Source: Candidatus Alectryobacillus merdavium
Lineage (GTDB): Bacteria; Bacillota_I; Bacilli_A; RFN20; CAG-826
DNA: 7,775 nucleotides
Direction: 5' to 3'
Assembly (NCBI GenBank): GCA_017694735.1
Contig: JADIMN010000175.1
Span: forward strand, 1-7,775
The position numbers were made by a program, and so were the translations under genes. Under the pieces are notes generated by a model that saw nothing but the letters and a program-made list of their open reading frames with translations, was not told the origin of the DNA and ran no database searches. Shown here in pieces: positions 1 through 7,217 of this stretch (position 1 is the stretch's first letter; each line of letters starts with the position of its first letter).

Positions 1-74
1 CCTCGTTGTAGTCGATGTTTTAATTATATTTTTATTTTGCAAAAAAAATCTAAAAAAATTTTTTAAAAAATTTC

Positions 75-110
75 TTGTAAAATTAACAATTTTTAATATA
101 ATTTTATACT
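75..110 (+). promoter_or_regulatory. Promoter region of the pot operon (two overlapping candidates)
   Basis: Two sigma-A-like promoters overlap here. The first is TTGTAA at 75-80 and a perfect TATAAT at 97-102, separated by 16 bases. The second is TTAACA at 83-88 and TATACT at 105-110, also separated by 16 bases; its -35 box is closer to consensus. Transcription would start around 109 or 117, leaving a 5' leader of about 25-35 bases before potA. The surrounding sequence (40-110) is almost pure A/T, so chance matches are possible. No operator or riboswitch-like structure is visible. Confidence 0.55.
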
Positions 111-130
111 TGTAAAACAAAATTTATTTT

Positions 131-137
131 GGAGGTG
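131..137 (+). promoter_or_regulatory. Ribosome binding site of potA, decides the start codon
   Basis: GGAGGTG is a near-perfect anti-16S match and sits 6 bases before the ATG at 144. A TTG at 129 could extend the frame by five residues, but it overlaps this ribosome site and has none of its own. The start is therefore placed at 144. Confidence 0.8.
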
Positions 138-143
138 TGTTTT

Positions 144-1808
144 ATGGAAAAAATGCCAAAAATCATTACTTTGAAAAATGTAACTAAAGTATTTGATGAT
201 ACTGTTGTCGTTGACAAAATAAATTTCTACATTCGTAAGGGTGAATTTGTGACTATTCTTGGTCCAAGTGGTTGTGGCAAGACTACTACCTTAAGAATGA
301 TAGCTGGATTTGATGTTCCTACAAGTGGTGATATCTTATTAAATGATATCGACATCACTCCAATTCCACCATACAAACGACCAATTAATACCGTTTTTCA
401 AAGATATGCTTTGTTTCCACATTTGGATGTTTATGAAAATGTTGCGTTTGGATTAAGATTAAAGAAGATTCCGGTTGAAAATTTAGATAAAAACGGACAA
501 CCAATTCTTAAGATAAACAAAAACAAAATTAAAATCTTGAAGTCTCAAATTAAAAGATTAACAAAAGATAAGTTAATCGATCCAAACGAAAAAGAAGAAA
601 GGATTGCTAAGTTAAATACTCTTATCGAAGATTTATATAACAATCCTGAAAAATCTTACAAGTATAAAAAATTGAGCGAAAAAGAAATCGATGAAAAAGT
701 TATTAAGGCTTTAACAATCGTTGATTTAGATGAACTTGAAGATAGAGATATATCAACTTTAAGTGGTGGTCAACAACAAAGAGTTGCAATTGCAAGAGCA
801 ATTTGTAATGAGCCAGAAATTCTTCTTTTAGATGAACCTCTTGGTGCTCTTGATTTAAAAATGAGAAAAGATATGCAACTTGAACTAAAAGAAATGCATA
901 AAAAATTAGGCATTACTTTTATTTATGTTACTCACGATCAAGAAGAAGCTTTAACAATGTCAGATACAATCATTGTTATGAATGATGGTGTTATTCAACA
1001 AATTGGAACACCTGAAGATGTTTATAATGAACCTAAAAATGCATTTGTTGCAGACTTTATTGGTGAATCAAATATTTATAATGCAACAATGGTTGATAAA
1101 TTAAAGGTTAAATTTTTAAATACTGCCTTTGATTGTGTCGATGATTTTGAAGTAAATTCTAAAGTTGATGTTGTTGTTAGACCAGAAGATGTAATTATTC
1201 ATACTAGAAAGACTAAAAATAGTGTTGAAGGTGTTATTACTTCTAAAGTATTTAAAGGTGTTAATTATCAATATATTGTAATGTGCGGAAGAAATGAAGT
1301 CGTTGTTCAAACTAAAGATGAATTTAAAGAAAATATTAAAGTTTATCTAACAATTGAAAAAGATGGAATCCACATTATGGAAAAAGAATTAAGTAAAAAC
1401 TTATATCCTGATGCTTATATTAATAAAAATCATAAGCTTGTTATTGATGAAGGAGAATTTGATGTTGATCTTTCTAAACTCCTTGTTGGTAGTAAAGTAA
1501 ACGAAGATGGTTTAGTTGTTTTAAAAGATAAAACTTATGATTTTAAAGACGCAACAGTTGTTGCAACTGTTTTGCCAAACAAGATTGAGATTACAGATAA
1601 TTTAGAAGATGTAAATATTAAGGGTGAAGTTATCTCTAATGTTTATAAAGGAGATCACTACTTATTAATTGTAAGAACAGAGGGAGAAGAAGACTTTATT
1701 GTAGAAACTCCATATACATTTAATATAAATGATATCGTAGGATTAAAGATTAAAAGTGAGGATATATCTTTAAGACTTAAAGGAGATTTGAGTCAATATG
1801 AGAATTAG
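144..1808 (+). CDS. potA: Spermidine/putrescine ABC transporter ATP-binding protein, long form
   Basis: This is the cytoplasmic ATPase that powers polyamine import through the PotB/PotC channel. The 554-residue product shows the full ABC set: Walker A GPSGCGKT at 40-47, Q-loop Gln86, signature LSGGQQQ at 206-212, Walker B ILLLDEP at 226-232 and switch His264. Residues around 85-105 (VFQRYALFPHLDVYENVAFG) are typical of PotA. Two features make it much longer than the usual 370-380 residues. A charged, lysine-rich helical segment at about 111-178 is inserted between the Q-loop and signature. The C-terminal part carries two similar TOBE-like units, about 361-414 and 492-546. As I recall, Mycoplasma PotA proteins are similarly long. 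Its last codons overlap potB by 11 bases. Family assignment is firm; the exact polyamine is inferred from the operon. Confidence 0.95.
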   Translation: MEKMPKIITLKNVTKVFDDTVVVDKINFYIRKGEFVTILGPSGCGKTTTLRMIAGFDVPTSGDILLNDIDITPIPPYKRPINTVFQRYALFPHLDVYENVAFGLRLKKIPVENLDKNGQPILKINKNKIKILKSQIKRLTKDKLIDPNEKEERIAKLNTLIEDLYNNPEKSYKYKKLSEKEIDEKVIKALTIVDLDELEDRDISTLSGGQQQRVAIARAICNEPEILLLDEPLGALDLKMRKDMQLELKEMHKKLGITFIYVTHDQEEALTMSDTIIVMNDGVIQQIGTPEDVYNEPKNAFVADFIGESNIYNATMVDKLKVKFLNTAFDCVDDFEVNSKVDVVVRPEDVIIHTRKTKNSVEGVITSKVFKGVNYQYIVMCGRNEVVVQTKDEFKENIKVYLTIEKDGIHIMEKELSKNLYPDAYINKNHKLVIDEGEFDVDLSKLLVGSKVNEDGLVVLKDKTYDFKDATVVATVLPNKIEITDNLEDVNIKGEVISNVYKGDHYLLIVRTEGEEDFIVETPYTFNINDIVGLKIKSEDISLRLKGDLSQYEN

Positions 1809-2595
1809 AATTTCACGAAAAAACCTTGCAGTTCCTTACTTTATCTTCTTGGTTTTGTTTATTTTAATTCCAATTTTAATTATTATCTATTATGCATTTA
1901 CAAATGCAGAAGGTTATTTTAGTTGGGATGCATTAGTTGCTTTCTTTTCTAGTTATACAAAATTAAATGTCTTATTAGTTTCAATATTAATTGGACTATT
2001 TAATACATTTTTATGTCTTTTAATTGGTTATCCTTTAGCATATTTATTAAGTAACAAAAAATTTAATAAAAATTACATTTTAGTTATGTTATTTGTTATG
2101 CCAATGTGGATTAACTTTGTTTTAAGAACTGGTGCTTTAAGAGATTTATTAAACTGGATTGGAATAAATACTGGAAGTTATCCATTAACTAGCACAATGA
2201 TTGGTATGGTTTCTAACTATCTACCATTTACGATACTTCCTTTATATTCTACTATGCTTAAATTAGATCAAAGTCAAATTGAAGCAGCAAGTGATTTAGG
2301 TTGTAATCCTTTACAAGTTTTTACTAAATCAATTATTCCACAAACTATTCCGGGAATCGTTAGTGCTGCTATGATGGTATTTATGCCAACTATGTCTAGC
2401 TATGTTATAAGCGATACATTAAGTGAAGGCAAAATAACATTATTTGGAAATTCCATTTATTTGTCTTTTACAAATAGTGATTGGAATGGTGGTTCATTTA
2501 TGGCACTTATTATGTTAATTATTGTTTTTATTAGCATGATATTCTCTCATAAATTTGATAAGAAAGAAGATGTACAAAGGGGGAGTAATATATGA
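1798..2595 (+). CDS. potB: Spermidine/putrescine ABC transporter permease PotB
   Basis: This is the first of two membrane subunits forming the polyamine channel. The 265-residue product has about six hydrophobic helices (near 12-33, 58-84, 93-112, 132-153, 186-205 and 234-250). It has the permease EAA loop that docks on the ATPase, with Glu162-Ala-Ala, Gly168 and IIPQTIPGI around 179-187. Length matches the family (about 265-285). The start lies inside the potA end, an 11-base overlap. The best ribosome site, AAGGAG at 1780-1785, is 12 bases from the ATG, longer than usual, so translation may partly depend on ribosomes finishing potA. The stop TGA overlaps the potC ATG as ATGA. Reading that TGA as Trp would add only two residues, so it says little about the genetic code by itself. 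Confidence 0.93.
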   Translation: MRIRISRKNLAVPYFIFLVLFILIPILIIIYYAFTNAEGYFSWDALVAFFSSYTKLNVLLVSILIGLFNTFLCLLIGYPLAYLLSNKKFNKNYILVMLFVMPMWINFVLRTGALRDLLNWIGINTGSYPLTSTMIGMVSNYLPFTILPLYSTMLKLDQSQIEAASDLGCNPLQVFTKSIIPQTIPGIVSAAMMVFMPTMSSYVISDTLSEGKITLFGNSIYLSFTNSDWNGGSFMALIMLIIVFISMIFSHKFDKKEDVQRGSNI

Positions 2596-3533
2596 TTTTA
2601 AAGAAAATTTTTGCTTATTCCTTTATTTATTTAGTTTTATTATTCTTATATTTACCTGTTTTTGTTTTAATTGCATTTTCTTTTACAAATAGTGCAAACT
2701 TAGGTATTTGGAATGGATTTTCATTTGATTTATATACTGCACTTTTTAAAGATAGCGAAATAATGATAGCTGTTGGAAACACACTAATAATTGCAGTTAT
2801 TAGTGCTGTTGTTGCAACTGTATTAGGAACACTTGGTGCAATTGGTACATTTTATAGTAAGAAAAGAACAAGAGGAGTTATTGAAGGCTTAACTCAAATT
2901 CCAGTTGTAAATGCTGAAATTGTTATGGCTTTAAGTTTAACTGTTATGTTTGTCTTTTTAGGAAGCTATGTCTTTAGAAGTTCATTATTTTCTTTCTGGA
3001 CTTTACTTATTGGACATGTTTGCTTAGCTGTTCCATTTGTCTATTTAAATGTAAAGCCAAAATTAATGCAAATGGATCCAAGTTTATATGAAGCAGCTCT
3101 TGATTTAGGAGCAACTCCAAGAAGAGCTCTTACAAGAATTGTTGTACCTCAAATTTTACCTGGTATTGCAAGTGGATTTTTACTCTCTATTACTTTAAGT
3201 TTAGATGATTTTATTATAACTGCCTTTACAAGAGGTCCAGGTTTATTAAATGGAGAAGGACAAATTGAAACCTTATCAACTTTAGTTCAAGCAAAAATTA
3301 AAAAAGGTCCAATTCCACCTGAGTTAAGAGCACTTACAACAATTATTTTTATAATAGTTTTAATGATTGTTTTAATTAGAAGTTTAAAAATTAATTTTAA
3401 AAAGAAAGAAAGTAAACATTTAAAAAAGAGAAAAGCTTTTTCTCAAGCAACAAATGAAAGAGCTTATTATAGAAATACAAGTTCAAATAGTATTTCAATT
3501 AACTTAAGTAAGGAGGAAAAGAAAAATGATTAA
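2592..3533 (+). CDS. potC: Spermidine/putrescine ABC transporter permease PotC with extended C-terminus
   Basis: This is the second membrane subunit of the polyamine importer. About six hydrophobic helices are visible (near 9-31, 60-87, 108-128, 134-153, 191-209 and 246-263). The EAA docking loop has Glu167-Ala-Ala, Gly173 and VVPQILPGI at 184-192. The segment LSLDDFIITAF at 202-212 is characteristic of PotC. The protein has 313 residues against about 260-270 normally. The excess is a polar tail from about 266 onward, first strongly basic and then rich in Ser, Asn and Thr, predicted to lie in the cytoplasm. Translation starts from AGGGGGAG at 2578-2585 and is coupled to potB through a 4-base overlap. 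It overlaps potD by 8 bases. Confidence 0.93.
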   Translation: MILKKIFAYSFIYLVLLFLYLPVFVLIAFSFTNSANLGIWNGFSFDLYTALFKDSEIMIAVGNTLIIAVISAVVATVLGTLGAIGTFYSKKRTRGVIEGLTQIPVVNAEIVMALSLTVMFVFLGSYVFRSSLFSFWTLLIGHVCLAVPFVYLNVKPKLMQMDPSLYEAALDLGATPRRALTRIVVPQILPGIASGFLLSITLSLDDFIITAFTRGPGLLNGEGQIETLSTLVQAKIKKGPIPPELRALTTIIFIIVLMIVLIRSLKINFKKKESKHLKKRKAFSQATNERAYYRNTSSNSISINLSKEEKKND

Positions 3534-5103
3534 AATCAATAAACTTGGAAAATTAGCTTCTTTTTCTGCAGTTTTATTTATCTTAACTCCTTGTATAACT
3601 TCTTGTGGAGATAGTAATGATACTGTTTTAAGAATATATAACTGGGAAGATTATATTTACTTAAATTCACCAGATGATGGATATGATGAACCAGATTTCA
3701 TTGATCAATTTGAAACATGGTATGAAGAAACATATCATAAAAATATAACAGTTATTTATGATACTTTTGATACAAACGAAAGTATGTTGAGTCAAATTCA
3801 AACTGGAAAAGTTTCTTATGATTTAATTTGTCCAAGTGATTATACAATTCAAAGAATGATTCAAGAAGATTTATTAATTCCTTTTGATGATAATGGAACT
3901 CCTTATTATGATATGTATGCATCTAGCTATTTACTTGGAAAATTAGATAAAATCAAAATTACTAAGTATGATGAAAATGGAGATGCTTATATTGATGAAT
4001 CTTTAAATGTTAATGATTATGCAAGAGGATACATGTGGGGTACTCTTGGAATCTTATATAATCCTGAAAACGGCGTTGTAGATCCAGATGAAATGAGAGA
4101 AGATTTAGAATCCTGGAACTGTTTATGGGATAGCAAATATAAAAATAAAGTATCAATAAAAGATTCATTAAGAGATACTTATGCAGCAGGAATTTTAAGA
4201 GCTTTTGATAAAGAGTTTACTGATCTTAAAAATAATAAAGAATCATTAGGATTAGAAGCTTATAACGATGAAGTAACAGAAATATTTAATAGATCTGATG
4301 ATGAAGCTGTTAGTAAGGTTTTAGATGCTTTATTAGAATTAAAAGAAAATATTTTTGGATTTGAAGTTGATAGTGGTAAGCAAGACATTCAAACTGGAAA
4401 GATTTGGTTAAATCTTGCATGGAGTGGTGATGCTACTTATGCAATGGATCAAGCAGAAGAAAATGATGATCCAATTTATTTAGAATATTCTATTCCAGAT
4501 ACTGGAGCAAATATTTGGTTTGATGGTTGGGTTATGCCAAAAGGTGCTAATAAAGAATTAGCTCAAATTTTTGTTGATTATATCTCAAATCCAATAAATG
4601 CTGTAAAAAATGTTGATTATACCGGTTATTCTTCCTTTATTGAAGGCCAAGAAATTTTTGATTTAATTGCTTCTTGGTATGATCCAAGAATTAACGAAGA
4701 TGAAGAATTTGATCCTAGTATAGAAGTAGAAGATGGCTGGATTAAAAAAGATTTATCTTATTTCTTTGAGTCTGTTGAAAATCCAATTTTATATGTTGAA
4801 CCAGATCAAAAAAATAGACAACTTGATACTTTATATCCAAATGAAGATCAACTTGAATATTTAGCAGTTATGGATGATTTTCCAATTGATAGAAGAGCTC
4901 AAATGCTAAATATGTGGGAAGAATTAAAATCTACTCCTCTTCCAACTTATGTTTATATTATTTTAGCTGTCGCAGTTGTTTTACTTGTTGGCTTAATTGT
5001 TGGTGTTTTAATAAAAAATAGAATTGTTAGACATAATCGAATAACAAGAAGAAAATTAAGACAAGAAACAAAAAAGAAAGCTGCACAACAATTAAATAAT
5101 TAA
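3526..5103 (+). CDS. potD: Spermidine/putrescine-binding lipoprotein PotD with C-terminal membrane anchor
   Basis: This is the extracellular solute-binding subunit that captures polyamine and delivers it to PotB/PotC. It has a signal peptide with lipobox ITSC, so Cys27 is the likely lipidated residue; Cys23 follows a proline and is less suitable. PotD landmarks include YNWEDY at 38-43, PSDY at 103-106, DSLRD at 213-217, Trp299, Trp331/Asp333 and Tyr368. These line up with most E. coli PotD spermidine contacts, aligned by eye. At 525 residues it is far longer than the 348 of E. coli PotD. Extra material includes a loop near 140-165, an acidic segment near 380-430, and a hydrophobic helix at about 475-496 followed by a basic tail to 525. 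The ribosome site AAGGAGG at 3510-3516 is strong. The gene ends the operon, and no GC-rich terminator follows. Confidence 0.92.
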   Translation: MIKINKLGKLASFSAVLFILTPCITSCGDSNDTVLRIYNWEDYIYLNSPDDGYDEPDFIDQFETWYEETYHKNITVIYDTFDTNESMLSQIQTGKVSYDLICPSDYTIQRMIQEDLLIPFDDNGTPYYDMYASSYLLGKLDKIKITKYDENGDAYIDESLNVNDYARGYMWGTLGILYNPENGVVDPDEMREDLESWNCLWDSKYKNKVSIKDSLRDTYAAGILRAFDKEFTDLKNNKESLGLEAYNDEVTEIFNRSDDEAVSKVLDALLELKENIFGFEVDSGKQDIQTGKIWLNLAWSGDATYAMDQAEENDDPIYLEYSIPDTGANIWFDGWVMPKGANKELAQIFVDYISNPINAVKNVDYTGYSSFIEGQEIFDLIASWYDPRINEDEEFDPSIEVEDGWIKKDLSYFFESVENPILYVEPDQKNRQLDTLYPNEDQLEYLAVMDDFPIDRRAQMLNMWEELKSTPLPTYVYIILAVAVVLLVGLIVGVLIKNRIVRHNRITRRKLRQETKKKAAQQLNN

Positions 5104-5149
5104 TGTTTTATAAAAAAGTTAATATATTTTAATTATTTTTCTTTTACCT

Positions 5150-5155
5150 TATAAT
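5150..5155 (+). promoter_or_regulatory. -10 box placing transcription start at the dtxR-family ATG
   Basis: A perfect TATAAT ends 6 bases before the ATG at 5162, so a start site 6-7 bases downstream would fall at or next to the start codon and give a leaderless mRNA. There is no Shine-Dalgarno-like sequence in 5135-5161. The -35 region (about 5127-5132, TTTTAA) is poor, which is the main weakness. The stretch 5143-5151, TTTACCTTA, resembles one half of the Bacillus MntR operator, but the other half is not convincing. Confidence 0.5.
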
Positions 5156-5161
5156 ATTTAC

Positions 5162-5542
5162 ATGGATAAAACAACTATTAAGACTGTTGGTCTAGTTTCT
5201 TTACAAGATTATTTAGAAAAAATATTAATGTTAAAAGATGAAATACACGATGTAAGAAGTGTAGATTTAGCAAGAAAATTAAACTTTTCTAAAGCTAGTG
5301 TTTCTATTGCAATCAAAAAAATGCAACAAGAAGGTTATGTAGATGTTTCTAGCAAAGGTTTTATTTCTTTAACTTTAAAAGGTGAAGAAATTGCTAAAGC
5401 TGTTTTAGAAAGACATACTATTTTAACTAAATTTTTTGAAAGTCTTGGAGTAGAGGAAAATATTGCAAAAGAAGATGCTTGCAATATTGAACATATTATT
5501 AGCGAAGAAACTTTTCAAGCAATTAAGAAAACGGTGAAATAA
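5162..5542 (+). CDS. DtxR/MntR-family metal-dependent transcriptional repressor
   Basis: This is a 126-residue iron- or manganese-responsive DNA-binding regulator. A winged helix-turn-helix occupies about 10-75, with recognition-helix region FSKASVSIAIKKM at 42-54. A metal-binding and dimerisation helix region follows. Aligned by eye with Bacillus MntR, candidate metal ligands are Asp16, Glu19, His85, Glu110 and His111. The position of MntR Glu99 is Cys107 here, as in DtxR/IdeR (Cys102). The protein lacks the C-terminal SH3-like domain of DtxR and is slightly shorter than MntR (142). The first in-frame ATG is used; it has no ribosome site and appears leaderless. It lies 58 bases after potD and 2 bases before the peptidase gene, so it is probably co-transcribed with the latter. 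Fe versus Mn specificity cannot be settled from sequence alone. Confidence 0.88.
   Translation: MDKTTIKTVGLVSLQDYLEKILMLKDEIHDVRSVDLARKLNFSKASVSIAIKKMQQEGYVDVSSKGFISLTLKGEEIAKAVLERHTILTKFFESLGVEENIAKEDACNIEHIISEETFQAIKKTVK
5533..5537 (+). promoter_or_regulatory. Ribosome binding site of the metallopeptidase gene inside the upstream gene
   Basis: GGTGA within the last codons of the regulator gene is a partial anti-16S match, 7 bases before the ATG at 5545. It supports that start and implies translation coupled to the regulator, whose stop codon lies 2 bases before the ATG. Confidence 0.6.
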
Positions 5543-5544
5543 TT

Positions 5545-7044
5545 ATGAATAAAAAATATTTAAGTTTTGCTCTACTTTTTGCAATTTTGCTTTCAAGTTG
5601 CGATTCAACACCAACAAATATTGGAGTTGATGAAAAAACACTTTCTGATACATATTTATTAAACAAATTAAATGGAAATAGAGAAGTTTTATATTTAGAT
5701 TCTATTGGTAAACAAAATATACTTGTAATTCCGGTTGCTTTTGATGATCCAGAGTATTTAAATCTTGTTAATGATAATACATTAGCATGTATTGAAAATG
5801 CATTTTTTGGCGATTCTAGTGATACATCATTTTATTCGCTTTCTGATTATTATTATCAATCAAGTTATCAAAAATTAAATGTTCAAGGAAAAGTTAGCGA
5901 TTGGTTTCATGTTGGAATTACTTCAAGCGAATTAAAAAGTAAAGAAGAAGATTCATACGCTGGAGAGGGTGGAACAATTTGGCTATTAAACAAAGCAGTT
6001 GATTGGTATAAAGAAAACTATAATGATATAGAAGATTTTGATAATAATAAAGATCATGTTATTGATGCTGTATGGTTAGTTTATAATGTTCCAAATGTTA
6101 GAGAAAATTTACAAATGGATGAAACTTTCTGGGCTTTTACATTCTGGGATACTAATAATGCTAATTCAACTTCTTATGAACCATGTGCATATTCTTGGGC
6201 TTCTGTTTATTCTTTATTTGGAGAATATAGCGATGGAAGTTTATTAAAACCTGATACTAGAACAATAATTCATGAAACCGGGCACTTACTTGGATTGATT
6301 GATTATTATGATACAACCGGTTCTAGTGTTCCAGCTGGTATGGTTGATATGATGGATATGAATATTGGAGATCATAATGCTTATTCAAAATTTTCTCTTG
6401 GTTGGATTAAACCAAGATATGTATATGGTGATGGAGTTTATAATTTGGAGCCATTTGAAGAAAACGGAGATGCGATAATTGTTTCATATAATAACTATAA
6501 TGAAACTCCATATGATGAATATTTTATTATTGAGTATATTACACCAACTGGTTTAAATGAAAAAGATTACAAGATTGTTTATCCTGGCAATAATCTATTA
6601 GGATATGAAAGACCAGGTATAAGAATTTCTCATGTTGATTCAAGGGGATTTAATCTATTTGAACAAAATGATGGATTTTATGTTACAAGCACTGATGACT
6701 ATGAAGAAATGGATATACTGCTAACTGAGAATAATTCAAAACCTACTTATGATTTTTTAACAAGTAGTAGTAATATTCCTTTTAGAAGATTGACTATAAT
6801 GCAAAAGAATGCAACTAGTATTAAAAATGTTCTTGATGATAATTTTTTAGATAGACCATTTTCCCAAAGTTATTTAAATAATTTCTTATATTTTGAAGGC
6901 GATTCTTTCTCTCTATCTGATGATAAATATCGTGAATTGATGCCTAATCACAGTTCTGTTTTAAATAACGGTATTATATTTAACTTAGATATTAGTATTG
7001 TTTCTCTTAATGATAATGAAGCAAAAATAGCTATTAGCTTATAA
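5545..7044 (+). CDS. Secreted lipoprotein zinc metallopeptidase, M6 (immune inhibitor A)-like
   Basis: This is a predicted extracellular, membrane-anchored zinc endopeptidase of 499 residues. A short signal peptide ends in lipobox LSSC, making Cys19 the lipid attachment site. The active site is HETGHLLGLIDYYD at 243-256, giving zinc ligands His243 and His247, catalytic Glu244, and Asp253 as likely third ligand. Methionines at 266-272 (GMVDMMDM) fit a Met-turn, followed by SKFSLGWIKP at 281-290, all in the order seen in M6 peptidases. Residues 166-174 (DNNKDHVID) resemble the acidic DxNxDxxxD metal-binding strand upstream of the active site in that family. No propeptide or C-terminal repeat domains are recognised; 300-499 looks like a beta-rich accessory region. 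Its substrate is unknown. It is the second gene of a pair with the metal-responsive regulator, so expression may follow metal supply. Confidence 0.82.
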   Translation: MNKKYLSFALLFAILLSSCDSTPTNIGVDEKTLSDTYLLNKLNGNREVLYLDSIGKQNILVIPVAFDDPEYLNLVNDNTLACIENAFFGDSSDTSFYSLSDYYYQSSYQKLNVQGKVSDWFHVGITSSELKSKEEDSYAGEGGTIWLLNKAVDWYKENYNDIEDFDNNKDHVIDAVWLVYNVPNVRENLQMDETFWAFTFWDTNNANSTSYEPCAYSWASVYSLFGEYSDGSLLKPDTRTIIHETGHLLGLIDYYDTTGSSVPAGMVDMMDMNIGDHNAYSKFSLGWIKPRYVYGDGVYNLEPFEENGDAIIVSYNNYNETPYDEYFIIEYITPTGLNEKDYKIVYPGNNLLGYERPGIRISHVDSRGFNLFEQNDGFYVTSTDDYEEMDILLTENNSKPTYDFLTSSSNIPFRRLTIMQKNATSIKNVLDDNFLDRPFSQSYLNNFLYFEGDSFSLSDDKYRELMPNHSSVLNNGIIFNLDISIVSLNDNEAKIAISL

Positions 7045-7102
7045 GTACTAAAAAAATACTAAATAAACATTCTTTTAATAAACACCAAAAAATTTTGTAA
7101 AT

Positions 7103-7126
7103 AAGCAGCAAGAGATTGCTGCTTTT
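7103..7126 (+). terminator. Intrinsic terminator after the metallopeptidase gene
   Basis: A perfect 9-base-pair stem (AAGCAGCAA, 7103-7111, with TTGCTGCTT, 7116-7124) closes a GAGA loop and runs into a short run of four T. The stem is convincing but the T tract is short, so termination may be incomplete. It lies about 60 bases after the stop codon. Confidence 0.75.
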
Positions 7127-7146
7127 AAATAATTAGGTTTTATAAT
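7116..7146 (+). promoter_or_regulatory. Promoter of the NrdD-like small gene
   Basis: A perfect TATAAT at 7141-7146 suggests transcription from about 7153 and a leader of about 65 bases. The best -35 candidate is TTGCTG at 7116-7121, inside the 3' arm of the preceding terminator and 19 bases away, so the -35 is weak. In the leader, 7170-7176 and 7185-7191 can form a 7-bp all-A/T hairpin, and CATGA/TCATG at 7162-7166 and 7179-7183 form imperfect dyad ends. Neither matches an operator I know. Confidence 0.5.
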
Positions 7147-7217
7147 AGTAGTGAATTAAAACATGATAGATAAATTATTCATGAAATTTATTTTTAAATA
7201 CTAGAAAGGAGATATTT

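Noticed and set aside
1..40. Possible end of an upstream gene (TAG at 9-11 in one frame)
   Set aside because: Too little sequence to recognise a protein or RNA; other frames run on into A/T-rich leader without meaning.
129..143. TTG start extending PotA by five residues
   Set aside because: The TTG overlaps the GGAGGTG ribosome site that serves the ATG at 144 and has no ribosome site of its own.
1116..1310. Minus-strand reading frame of 64 codons
   Set aside because: It lies wholly inside potA, has an Asn/Ile/Phe-rich composition expected from the reverse of A/T-rich coding DNA, and has no family resemblance.
2593..2595. TGA read as tryptophan (Mycoplasma code)
   Set aside because: Reading through here adds only two codons, so it is not decisive, but the visible tryptophans are all TGG and no gene has an internal TGA, which would be unlikely under that code.
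5104..5149. Terminator between potD and the regulator gene
   Set aside because: Only weak all-A/T pairings are present, with no GC-containing stem; read-through from the pot operon remains possible.
5143..5160. MntR-type operator over the -10 box
   Set aside because: Only one half (TTTACCTTA) resembles the Bacillus site; the other half lacks the GG and the dyad is poor.
7162..7191. Riboswitch or operator in the leader of the NrdD-like gene
   Set aside because: The pairings are short and all A/T or imperfect, and match neither an NrdR box nor an FNR-type site.
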